DNA of 64,000 nt from Bartonella henselae str. Houston-1 (GTDB lineage: Bacteria; Pseudomonadota; Alphaproteobacteria; Rhizobiales; Rhizobiaceae), in the NCBI RefSeq assembly GCF_000046705.1, contig NC_005956.1, forward strand, positions 992,001-1,056,000, given 5' to 3'. Below are positions 55,979 to 64,000 of the stretch, piece by piece. The notes below the pieces were generated by a model. That model saw only the letters and a list, made by a program, of their open reading frames with translations, did not search any database and had not been told where the DNA came from. The translations under genes and the position numbers were made by a program. Position 1 is the stretch's first letter; each line of letters starts with the position of its first letter.

Positions 55979-57186
55979 TCTAGCCTCTCCGAATTTCCAC
56001 TTCGCGAATACATCTGAGAATTAAGATAAGTATGAAGAGCAAAACGAACCAAAACACCAACAGCAGCAGCCGCAGGAACAGCAATAAGCATACCAGTGAA
56101 ACCAAAGAGTGAAGAAAAAGCAAAAAGCGCAAACATTAACCATACCGGATGCAGCCCCACTGACGAACCCACAAGTTTTGGTTGAAGAATATAGCCTTCA
56201 ATGAATTGACCAATTAAAAATATAACCATAACAACAATGATCCACCCCCAATTATTTGGGTAGAACTGGACCCACGCAACACCAACAGAGAGTAAAAAAC
56301 CACTCATTGTACCAATATAAGGAACAAAACTAATAAGGCCAATAAACATACCAATTAAAAGACCAAAATTGAGCTCCGTAATGGTCAAACCAATAGCATA
56401 ATATCCCCCCAATATTAAACAAGCTGTTCCTTGACCACGAACAAAACCAGCGATAGCTCTATCCATTTCATGAAAAATACTGCGAACAGTTTCAAGATGA
56501 TCCCGTGGTATCAACGAATCAACTGCTGTAACCATACGTGGCCAATCCAATAACATGTAAAACGCCACCACAGGTGCCACAACAAAGAGACTGACGATAT
56601 TTACGAGAGATTTTCCTGATTTCAAAAGTGAATTCAAGAGAGATGTAATAAAATCAGAACTTTGTCCTAAAAGCCCCTTAATATTACTCTGTAATTCATT
56701 TGGATCACTTCCAAAATAGCGTCTAACCCAATCAAAATCATGTTCAACGAAAAAAGTTTGAATACGATTAATATAAACGGGCAACCCATCGTTCATAAAT
56801 TGCTGTATTTGCCAACTGATAATAGGAATCAAAATGATTAAAGCAGCAACAAAAACCACAACAATAAACAAAGTAATGAGAATAGTGCCAAAAACACGAC
56901 GAATACGAAATTTTTCAAGCAATTGAACAATCGGATTAAGAAAGTAAGCCAACACAATCCCTGCTACAAAAGGAAGCAAAATTGATCCAAAAACAAGCAT
57001 AAAAAGAATGAAAAAAATCAGCGCACCAAGCCAGAAAAAAATTTGCTTTTTCATATTATTTGGTAACGGTACTTGAGTATAAGCTGGCACATAAATCTGA
57101 CGAATATCACGGGATCCATTCTCACGAACTTTCTTTTTCATAAACTGCAAAGCAGAATGATCATGGTTATCTGATATCTTACTCAT
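55975..57186 (-). CDS. AI-2E family (PerM-like) membrane permease
   Basis: A 403-residue membrane protein starting MSKISDNHDHSALQFMKKK at 57186; the longer frame to 57249 adds a region with no ribosome-binding site. About seven to eight helices follow a hydrophilic N-terminus of about 55 residues: a first pair (FFILFMLVFGSILLPFVAGIV), then the conserved part GFVRGQGTACLILGGYYAIGL, the loop ISFVPYIGTMSG and the ending LIAVPAAAAVGVLVRF. The family was named after AI-2 exporters, but members move various small molecules or ions; the substrate here is unknown. Confidence 0.9.
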   Translation of the reverse strand: MSKISDNHDHSALQFMKKKVRENGSRDIRQIYVPAYTQVPLPNNMKKQIFFWLGALIFFILFMLVFGSILLPFVAGIVLAYFLNPIVQLLEKFRIRRVFGTILITLFIVVVFVAALIILIPIISWQIQQFMNDGLPVYINRIQTFFVEHDFDWVRRYFGSDPNELQSNIKGLLGQSSDFITSLLNSLLKSGKSLVNIVSLFVVAPVVAFYMLLDWPRMVTAVDSLIPRDHLETVRSIFHEMDRAIAGFVRGQGTACLILGGYYAIGLTITELNFGLLIGMFIGLISFVPYIGTMSGFLLSVGVAWVQFYPNNWGWIIVVMVIFLIGQFIEGYILQPKLVGSSVGLHPVWLMFALFAFSSLFGFTGMLIAVPAAAAVGVLVRFALHTYLNSQMYSRSGNSERLE

Positions 57187-57343
57187 AAAATATCCTAAAA
57201 AAAACTCTTCACAAAAATTATAAACTTCTTTTACATGGGTCACAAGCAAAGTCGTTTATTTTCTTATCAATATCTCTTGCAGAGATGACCCTATCATGGC
57301 ATTGCATAATATCAAAACCTGATTTCCCATAAGGAAAATTCTA

Positions 57344-58429
57344 ATGAACAATCAAGATCTTATAAATGATAAATCTAAGAACGGTCTTACCTACGCAAAA
57401 GCCGGTGTAAACATCGATATGGGTAATGCCATGGTAGAAAAAATTAAACCCTTCATACGCGCAACAAAACGAGCAGGAACAGATGCAGAAATCGGCGGCT
57501 TTGGCGGACTCTTTGATTTAAAAGCAGCAGGATTCACCGATCCCATCCTCGTAGCGGCCAATGACGGGGTGGGAACAAAACTAAAAATTGCTATTGAAGT
57601 AGGTATTCATGATACCATTGGTATTGATCTGGTAGCCATGTGCGTCAATGATTTACTTGTACAAGGTGCTGAGCCGCTCTTTTTTCTCGATTATTTTGCA
57701 ACTGGAAAACTTGACCCTGAACAAGGTGCGGCTATCGTTTCTGGTATTGCAAAAGGATGCCAGCAAGCAGGTGCAGCTCTTATTGGCGGAGAAACTGCAG
57801 AAATGCCTGATATGTATGCGAAAGGAGATTATGATTTAGCAGGTTTTGCCGTAGGAGCTGCTGAACGTAGTGCATTATTACCTTCAAAAGACCTTACAGA
57901 AGGTGATATTATTTTAGGTCTTAGCTCATCTGGAATTCATTCCAACGGTTTCTCTCTCGTCAGACGAATCATTCAACAAAGTGATCTAAAATGGAATGAT
58001 CATGCCCCTTTTAATCCTCAAATGAATCTTGGCACAGCACTTCTCACACCAACACGTATTTATGTAAAATCTCTCTTGCCCATTATAAAAAGTTACAAAG
58101 GAATTAAAGCTCTTGCTCATATTACGGGAGGCGGCTTTCTTGAAAATATTCCCCGCGTACTTCCCTCATCTCTCTGTGCTGAAATTAATCTTTCTGCCAT
58201 TCATGTTCCATCAATTTTTTCATGGATTGCCAAACAAGGAAAAATAGAGAAGATAGAGATGCTACGAACATTCAATTGTGGTGTTGGCATGATCATAATC
58301 GTAGCGCAACATGAGGTTGAAAAAGTTACTCAAGAACTTAAAATGCAAGGAGAAACAGTTACTTTACTCGGCAAATTAACAAAACGCCAAAACAAAGGAA
58401 TTACTTTTAAAGGTGCACTTCACTTATGA
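57344..58429 (+). CDS. purM: Phosphoribosylformylglycinamidine cyclo-ligase
   Basis: AIR synthetase of purine biosynthesis, converting FGAM to AIR with ATP. The 361-residue protein shows the family start [14 protein letters not shown], the ATP-binding region [31 protein letters not shown] and [11 protein letters not shown], then [15 protein letters not shown], in order, and ends without interruption. A 157-base divergent promoter region separates it from the permease gene. The next gene purN overlaps its stop by 4 bases. Confidence 0.96.
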   Translation: MNNQDLINDKSKNGLTYAKAGVNIDMGNAMVEKIKPFIRATKRAGTDAEIGGFGGLFDLKAAGFTDPILVAANDGVGTKLKIAIEVGIHDTIGIDLVAMCVNDLLVQGAEPLFFLDYFATGKLDPEQGAAIVSGIAKGCQQAGAALIGGETAEMPDMYAKGDYDLAGFAVGAAERSALLPSKDLTEGDIILGLSSSGIHSNGFSLVRRIIQQSDLKWNDHAPFNPQMNLGTALLTPTRIYVKSLLPIIKSYKGIKALAHITGGGFLENIPRVLPSSLCAEINLSAIHVPSIFSWIAKQGKIEKIEMLRTFNCGVGMIIIVAQHEVEKVTQELKMQGETVTLLGKLTKRQNKGITFKGALHL

Positions 58430-59037
58430 AAAAACAAATTGTTGTTTTTATTTCCGGCAACGGCTCTAATATGGTTGCTCTGGTTAAAGCAAGCAAACAA
58501 AAAGAATATCCTGCTGAAATCATCGCAGTTATTTGCGATAATCCTCATGCTAAAGGCATTGAAAAAGCACGTGACAATCATTTGCCCATTCATATTATTG
58601 ATCGCAAGGATTATCCAACTAAAGAAGCATATGAAGAATCTATCTTTAAGGTTTTAGCCAAATATCAGCCGGATCTTATCTGCTTTGCTGGTTACATGCG
58701 CCTCATCTCATCTCGTTTCGTAAAACTCTATGAAGGAAAAATTTTAAACATTCACCCTTCTCTTTTGCCTTCATTTAAAGGTCTAAAAACACATGAACGA
58801 GTTTTACAAGCAGGTGTTAAAATCACTGGTTGCACTGTTCACCTTGTTACAGAAGATATGGATTCAGGTAAGATTCTTGCCCAAGCAGCTGTTCCAATAT
58901 GTCCTAATGATACAGCCGATAGCTTAGCGCAAAGAGTTCTTAAGGCTGAACATAAACTCTACCCCGAAGCTTTAAAAGCATTCATTGAAGGAAACAACAA
59001 AATAACAGATGCTCAACAACAACTTTTATCCTTTTGA
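58426..59037 (+). CDS. purN: Phosphoribosylglycinamide formyltransferase
   Basis: GAR transformylase of purine biosynthesis, using 10-formyl-tetrahydrofolate. The 203-residue protein has the phosphate-binding FISGNGSNM, the catalytic N108 and H110 in [13 protein letters not shown], and the aspartate D146 in [10 protein letters not shown], aligned with N106, H108 and D144 of E. coli PurN. ATGA overlap with purM couples the two. It is the last core gene before the second accessory tract. Confidence 0.96.
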   Translation: MKKQIVVFISGNGSNMVALVKASKQKEYPAEIIAVICDNPHAKGIEKARDNHLPIHIIDRKDYPTKEAYEESIFKVLAKYQPDLICFAGYMRLISSRFVKLYEGKILNIHPSLLPSFKGLKTHERVLQAGVKITGCTVHLVTEDMDSGKILAQAAVPICPNDTADSLAQRVLKAEHKLYPEALKAFIEGNNKITDAQQQLLSF

Positions 59038-59460
59038 GTACATAAACAAATAGATTGCTGCATTACAAAATCTCAATTTATTCTTCAACTCCTACATTTT
59101 GAGATCTATAAGAAATTTTTCATGATGAAATAACATTATTGATTTATAAAGATAATTAATAAGTTTTACAACTTAAATATAAAATTCGAATATATAATAG
59201 TAAGATTCTTTTGTTTTAAATTCTCTTAGTAATGAATCAGGAAAAACATTCTCTTACACATTATAGTGCGATTGGTATGTAAATAAAAGCCGTTTTAGAA
59301 AAGAAAAAATATACCCCTTATGAAACTGTATAAATACAAAAGTAGTCAAAATATTAAAGTTTAGAAAATACAATTATAGTAATAATTTTATTTTCATAAG
59401 TACAAAAGTAACAATATTTAATGGATTTTGCATTATACTATTCACAAACACTGTCATAAA
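59038..59460. other. Intergenic region without recognisable genes
   Basis: About 420 AT-rich bases after purN with no open frame of coding character. The last part before 59461 may contain the lost N-terminal region of the integrase copy that follows, but the similarity to 20821-20970 could not be traced here. Confidence 0.45.
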
Positions 59461-60369
59461 ATGGGGTTGGAAGAAATAAGAGATATTTTTTAAAAGCAGT
59501 TGCGTGAATAGTAAAAAATGGAGTTTTTTTTTTGCGTGAAAGAGATTCCCCTATCAAAAAATGAAAGAAACAAAAGCGTGAGGCAATGGGTAATTTACAT
59601 CACTTAAAACATATTGCTTTGGACACTTTTGAAAGTCGCAAAACGAATTAAAGGGTAAAAGATGAAAACTGATTTGTACCTTTACAACCCCCATATTATG
59701 CCCCAATTAGACTGTCTCTCCATTTTAGAGCTTACCCAAACAGATATACGCAATATTTCGCTCCAATTTAGAATACAAAAGCTCGAACAACTTATAAAGC
59801 TCTTGCTCTTTTTAATCTCTGTTTTAAAAATAATGCTACCTTAAGTCTAGTTTTACAAACAATAGAAAAAACTTTATTAGGAATAAAAACGCCATAAAAT
59901 GCAAAACTTACCAGCTATTAATTAGAAAGAATGTCCAGTTTTTTATAAAAACACTAAGCAAAACAACAACATTTATACATTTGGCTTTATGTTTTCTTAT
60001 GCTTACAGGCGTTCATACAAGTTTCTTATGTCATAATTAATAAAGATCATTCAACAAATTCATCGCCTTCCCAAAAATGATTTTACTCTTTCTTTCTCCA
60101 TTCGTGCTACTTTCACATTCAGTCATGGAAAAATATATCAGTGAAATTGAGCTTGAAGCATATCCGCATAGGTTTCGCTCTAATTTACGTGAGTGTCTAA
60201 AAGAAAAAAAACTAATATCTTTATGAGGTCTCTGAAACCATCCTAGAGCATGTCGTAGAAGTGGATAAAGTAACCGGATGCATCGTCACACAGACTTTTT
60301 AAAACAGTACTGTGTTTTTATGGATAAATGGGAATCTGATGTCACAGGAAAAGGTGAAGATAAAGGATG
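59461..60369 (+). pseudogene. Second, heavily decayed copy of the phage integrase
   Basis: DNA similarity to the integrase at 20971-21986 is traceable throughout: both share GAAACAAAAGCGTGAGGCAA (59570-59589 here), CTTTTGAAA then CGxAAA, AACTTxTAxAGCTCTT-like text, a His-x-x-Arg region with CGCATAGGTTTCGCTC, and the last block ATGGATAAATGGG followed by TCACAGG. There are frameshifts and stop codons in every segment and about 100 bases of deletions relative to the first copy. The first 150 bases of the original gene are missing. It lies 424 bases after purN. Confidence 0.85.
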
Positions 60370-60540
60370 AATAATCCCATTGTCTGTGAACAACTTTCTC
60401 TCTCTTTTCTCTCATTCATTGTCTAAAAGAGTCATAAATGACTACCCGAATGATTATAGCATAAAATACTGTCTTTTTTATCAATAAACTTACTTTTAAT
60501 AATAATAAATATGATTGTTTACAATTTTTTGCATTAAAAG

Positions 60541-60726
60541 AATTTTCTTATGTCTAAAACCGTGAGAATGCAAATTGGCTTCATATGAATATTTCAATAT
60601 TCCGTCGTTAGTTACCAATGAATGAATCACTACAAAAGCCACCAAAGTTTATTTTTATCACGTTGATCACAATCTTATGAATGTAATCAAAAAAGCTAAA
60701 ACACAGTTTCAGAATAACGTGGTATA
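60541..60726 (+). pseudogene. Second, decayed copy of the AlpA-like regulator
   Basis: Aligned with 22196-22396: the start is degraded, then GCAAATTGGCTTCATATGAA, TTCAATATTCCGTCGTTAG and ACCAATGAATG match the helix-turn-helix coding segment, with a premature TAG at the third helix. No protein can be made. It is followed by the conserved terminator hairpin, showing that the whole module integrase-alpA-terminator was present. Confidence 0.8.
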
Positions 60727-60732
60727 AAAAAA

Positions 60733-60758
60733 CCTTGTCATATATGGAATAGACAAGG
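60733..60758 (+). terminator. Terminator hairpin of the decayed module
   Basis: CCTTGTC/GACAAGG stem, identical to the one at 22402-22426, with an altered loop (ATATATGGAATA). A short stretch resembling the start of the primase gene follows at about 60795-60860 (TAGGATAGGAAATGC compared with CAGGATAAGAAATGC) and then fades. Confidence 0.65.
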
Positions 60759-60923
60759 CTCTCTAATTTAACAACATTTTTAAAGTAGCAAAAACCTCTC
60801 CACAACGAAATATTTTAGGATAGGAAATGCTATATTATGAAAACGCACAAGGCATGATTAGTGCATTTTTAAGATACTTCAATAAAATTTTTCATTGTAA
60901 ACTGAATAAATATGAATTTTTTA

Positions 60924-60940
60924 TATCAACTCATACTTTC
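60924..60940. repeat. Spacer repeat of the secreted-protein array, copy 1
   Basis: TATCAACTCATACTTTC, also at 61410-61426 and 61920-61936. It follows an ATATGA-type sequence each time; in the second and third copies this is a perfect hairpin. The three copies bound two gene units of 486 and 510 bases. Confidence 0.75.
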
Positions 60941-60961
60941 TTCCAACAACATAGTCAGTTC

Positions 60962-61360
60962 TTACTTCTTTTTTCCTACTTTTCCCAATAAATCATTTTC
61001 AGCTGCTTTATATCCTAAAAACGTTAAAAATGACATCCATCCCCCCACTCCTAACATTATCATCAACCCTGTAAAAGTTATTACTAGTACCTTTTCAACT
61101 TTTCCTTCTGAAAAGAGATCTGTTTCCTTTCCAATACTTGCTTCAGGAGACAACATGAAAGGAATATTGACCGCTCGAATAAAATGATCTTTGTATTGTT
61201 GTGTTATTGCGTTGTTGTGTTGTTGTGCAAAAAAGACTGCTCTATTATCTTGAGATGCTCCTCTCCAAAGTCCAGCGTTCACATTTACCACTTGAGAAAT
61301 AATAAAAATAATCGTTATAAGAATAGAAAATACATTTTTCATTTTCATTTTTTCCTTCAT
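60962..61360 (-). CDS. Small secreted/membrane protein, tandem copy A
   Basis: A 132-residue protein with a signal peptide (hydrophobic residues about 9-27, cleavage likely after VNVNA), a polar region of about 60 residues (GLWRGASQDNRAVFFAQQHN, PFMLSPEASIGKETDLFSEG) and one C-terminal membrane helix (about 94-117, LVITFTGLMIMLGVGGW), ending KVGKKK. Residues 1-90 are identical to copy B but the remaining part is different. Start at MKEKMKMKN is uncertain; the third Met may be used. No family recognised; a single-pass envelope protein is the safest description. Confidence 0.65.
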   Translation of the reverse strand: MKEKMKMKNVFSILITIIFIISQVVNVNAGLWRGASQDNRAVFFAQQHNNAITQQYKDHFIRAVNIPFMLSPEASIGKETDLFSEGKVEKVLVITFTGLMIMLGVGGWMSFLTFLGYKAAENDLLGKVGKKK

Positions 61361-61395
61361 CTAAAATAAAAAACTTCCTCCTCCCTGATGAAGAA

Positions 61396-61412
61396 ATATG
61401 AGTTCCTCATAT
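61396..61412. repeat. Perfect hairpin between the tandem genes
   Basis: ATATGAG-TTC-CTCATAT, immediately before repeat copy 2 (61410-61426). The same hairpin recurs at 61906-61922 upstream of copy B. It lies upstream of the start and downstream of the neighbouring stop, so it could be either a regulatory site or a recombination hot spot; a T-run for a terminator is lacking. Confidence 0.6.
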
Positions 61413-61456
61413 CAACTCATACTTTCCTCCAATAAAATAATTAGCTTTTTCTTCAT

Positions 61457-61870
61457 CTATTTTTTTTTCTTTCTCGCATCTTCCTCCTGAGCCCATTTAT
61501 AGAATGTGCCACCTAAAAACATCAACATTGTTGTAAATATTGACCCTAAAAAAGCTCCGAATACCCCAGTAGCCAAAATTGTTGAGGTTATAATAAATAC
61601 GTTTTCGACTTTTCCTTCTGAAAAGAGATCTGTTTCCTTTCCAATACTTGCTTCAGGAGACAACATGAAAGGAATATTAACCGCTCGAATAAAATGATCT
61701 TTATATTGTTGTGTTATTGCGTTGTTGTGTTGTTGTGCAAAAAAGACTGCTCTATTATCTTGAGATGCTCCTCTCCAAAGTCCAGCATTCACATTTACCA
61801 CTTGAGAAATAATAAAAATAATCGTTATAAGAATAGAAAATACATTTTTCATTTTCATTTTTTCCTTCAT
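61457..61870 (-). CDS. Small secreted/membrane protein, tandem copy B
   Basis: A 137-residue paralogue of copy A. The first 90 residues (signal peptide and polar domain up to FSEGKVE) are identical and the DNA nearly so, but the C-terminal 45 residues are unrelated in sequence although also hydrophobic (VFIITSTILATGVFGAFLG, then TMLMFLGGTFYKWAQEEDARK). Upstream, about 80 bases including the hairpin and the spacer repeat are shared with copy A. The swap of only the C-terminal part suggests recombination or selection for variation. No family recognised. Confidence 0.65.
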   Translation of the reverse strand: MKEKMKMKNVFSILITIIFIISQVVNVNAGLWRGASQDNRAVFFAQQHNNAITQQYKDHFIRAVNIPFMLSPEASIGKETDLFSEGKVENVFIITSTILATGVFGAFLGSIFTTMLMFLGGTFYKWAQEEDARKKKK

Positions 61871-61949
61871 CTAAAATAAAAAACCTCCTCCTCCCTGATG
61901 AAGAAATATGAGTTCCTCATATCAACTCATACTTTCCTCCAATAAAATA

Positions 61950-62990
61950 ATTAGCTTAGAAAAACCCTCTTACATTTATTTCTCCTATGAGATATAAAAA
62001 ACATTTAAAAAATTCTTCACTTGTAAACAGCGTTATTTACTTGAGATCTTATTCTTTTAAGAGCTGCAACCAACAAAATAAACAACAATTTGATATTATA
62101 ATAAATACTTTTTAGATTTTTATTCTGATAAAAAAGATATGATTTCTTTATAAGAATTTACTTAGAAACAAAAATGAAATAAAAATTACTTCTTGAATAA
62201 TTTAAAATTCCATTTTTATACAACAGAAATATATCTACTATTTTAATAAGTTTTTCTTCAAAGCATAGTATTAAAATTGGTAGATTGAAAAATAATAAAT
62301 AAAAACAATATTTTATCCTTTTTTTACACATATAGATCTTTCTATCGTAATTATTAATTTTACTACAAAACAATTATTTAATAAAAAACAATATAAAAAG
62401 CTAATTAATTTACAAATAATCAATATAATACATTACGTATTATATGTAAAGTATAAAAAGTATTTTTTTTTAAATAATTTATAATGTAAATTATATAAAT
62501 AAAACCAAAGTGATATAATTTTTAAAACGTCAATTTAAAACTATATTATTTAATGAGACAAATGATAAAAATATTTTTTATAAAAAATATCAAAATAGTT
62601 CATACCAGTTTATAAAATAGAATATTAAAATTAAAACAATTTTATATCAAATATATATTATTTATATCTATAATATGATAAAAATTTAACTTATAAAAGA
62701 TTTATAATTTTTCTCTATTTTTACTTTACTTAAGATATTTATTTTAAATAAATTTAATAAAAAACATTTATACTATTTTGATGATAATCAATCAAATTTT
62801 TATACGGAAATAATTTTTATTCTTAAAATTATTTAATTTAATAAATATGATAATAAAATACTCAAACTATACTCTCTATCATAATTCTATTTTGAAAAAA
62901 TAATTTCTAAAGTGCACTTAACACTATTTCTAAAATAGTTTTTTATTACCGACTTAACGTAATTTTCTCTTCATTATAGACAATATGATA
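61950..62990. other. Extremely AT-rich non-coding stretch
   Basis: About 1 kb with estimated G+C well below 20 per cent, particularly 62380-62880 which is mostly TAAT/ATAA/TTTA text. Frames seen here have random amino-acid content dominated by Ile, Lys, Asn, Tyr and Phe, so no gene is called. Such DNA is typical of decayed islands and H-NS-like-silenced regions. Confidence 0.6.
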
Positions 62991-63016
62991 AAATTTATAG
63001 CCATTACGATTGAACG

Positions 63017-64000
63017 TGGGAGCGTGAAGATTGGAATAAAATGATATAGGCATTAATCTGTTTCCAAGCTGCAAGATAAAAATAGCTACATTGTATTCAG
63101 ATTCAGTATAAATTTTCGAATTAAACCTTAGATTAACACAAGATATACCGACAGCTTTATCGCGACATCTGATAAAAATATCTTTAAATATTGCTTCTTG
63201 TTGATAGAACTGAAATGGAATTAAGTGGCAACATTAACGCAATGATTAAAGGAGATAGTGATATCAGTTTATCGGATTGACCTTCCTTGTATGGAAAATA
63301 TTTGCAACAAAAAAGAAGTTATTCTTAAAGCTACAAAAGAGATTTATTCCCTTTCAAGAAAAAACAATCAAAAAAGTTTGTGAGAATTAAAAACAGATTA
63401 TGGAAAGCTTATTATAGCGTGTAGGATGCGGAGAAAACCTTTATCAGCCTTTAAAATAGTAGAAACCCTTACAAAAAGGTGGGAGTATTTTATTTCTGCT
63501 ATCTTCTTTTGCTTTGATATCGTAAACAATACGAAATTAGCGGATGCACAATTCCCATTACATTCTTTTGCCGTTTGTTCTGATAAGAAAATAAGCAAGC
63601 ATTTTAAAAACCAAGACGATGTTATTGGGATGGAAATGTCAGATTTTGTATTGCAAGCAATAATGAATGCTAAAGAGCTTAAAAAAAAGCCGATGCAATA
63701 ACCGTGGTATTTTCAACATATCATTCAATAAAAATCATTTGTGATGCACAAAAAAACCATGGCTTAACAAAACTGAATCCGATCATTTGTAATTAAAACC
63801 TTTTGTACAACGAAAGCAATCTTGGTAACAGATAACAGTAAATCTGATTTTATCAAAGTTCATGACAATAGAATTATTCCATACAAGAAACATCTATACA
63901 TGACAGCAACCACACGCATTTTTATTAAAATTTCCAAAAAGCGCTCTAGTGAAATTAATGCCGTTTTGATTTCTATGGATGAAAAAAAGTTCTACGGTAA
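63017..64000 (+). pseudogene. Type ISP-like restriction enzyme / DEAD-family helicase, frameshifted, 3' end beyond window
   Basis: Pieces of one large protein follow each other in changing frames: WEREDWNK (63017-63040), KLQDKNSYIV, DSFIATSDKNIF, PFQEKTIKKVCEN, GKLIIACR at the Walker A site, FALIS (helicase motif Ia region), DAQFPLHSFAVCSDKKISK, VVFSTYHSI (63704), TKLNPIICN where motif II DExH should stand, SDFIKVHDN, and LYMTATTRIF (63894) followed by SMDEKKFYG. This order is that of the Mrr-like nuclease plus superfamily 2 helicase part of type ISP enzymes such as LlaGI. At least six frameshifts and three stops (one Gln codon turned TAA) make it non-functional. Confidence 0.8.

Noticed and set aside
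60962..61870. The tandem secreted proteins as VirB2/TrwL-type pilins of a secretion system
   Set aside because: They have a signal peptide but only one later membrane helix and a long polar domain, unlike two-helix pilins, and no other secretion genes are present.
62158..62373. 71-codon frame in the AT-rich stretch
   Set aside because: Composition is what random AT-rich DNA gives (Ile, Lys, Phe, Tyr) and no start signal precedes it.

Overview
The window looks like a chromosome segment of an AT-rich alphaproteobacterium of the Rhizobiales, most probably Bartonella. This rests on the 14-gene nuo operon of alphaproteobacterial type, a short proline-tRNA ligase without the editing insert, an HdaA homologue, an NDUFS4-like complex I subunit, and phage proteins and gene order resembling those known from Bartonella. 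The genus call is from memory of the families; no search was run.

Layout. (1) 1-19.2 kb is ordinary core genome, all on the minus strand: nuoABCDEFGHIJKLMN, then birA, an RNase J gene, proS and the start of lolC, packed with short overlaps. (2) tRNA-Asp and tRNA-Val (19.5-19.8 kb) mark the edge of a 34-kb accessory region. (3) 19.85-29.0 kb is a graveyard of phage genes: a truncated copy of a lysis cassette, a broken tyrosine integrase, an intact AlpA-like regulator and primase, a broken DUF3987 helicase gene, a piece of non-phage cargo (truncated MFS pump and aldolase fragment), and decayed early genes (DUF1376, RuvC-like resolvase with an internal deletion, DUF5664, ParB-like, Ner-like, XRE repressor). 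(4) tRNA-Ser (29.5 kb) is followed by an almost completely intact phage late operon on the minus strand, read from about 49.4 kb to 29.6 kb: terminase small and large subunits, P22-like portal, scaffold, N4-gp56-like coat protein, head and adaptor proteins, tail and ejection proteins, tail-lytic enzyme, collar and glycine-rich fibres, endolysin and a nested spanin pair. (5) 49.7-53.8 kb holds two membrane-protein genes, a RelBE-like module with a frameshifted toxin, SSB, an intact HigBA pair and phage hypotheticals. (6) 53.9-59.0 kb is core again: tRNA-Arg, NDUFS4-like gene, tRNA-Pro, hdaA, an AI-2E family permease, and divergent purM-purN. (7) 59.4-64.0 kb is a second accessory tract: a much more decayed copy of the same integrase/AlpA/terminator module, a tandem pair of small secreted proteins with near-identical N-terminal halves and different C-termini, 1 kb of extremely AT-rich DNA, and a badly frameshifted type ISP-like restriction helicase running off the end.

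The most striking contrast is between the clean packaging/structure/lysis operon (about 20 kb with no visible frameshift) and the wreckage of integration, repression and replication genes beside it. That is the pattern expected of a domesticated particle such as the Bartonella gene transfer agent, although a defective or recently arrived prophage cannot be ruled out from one sequence.
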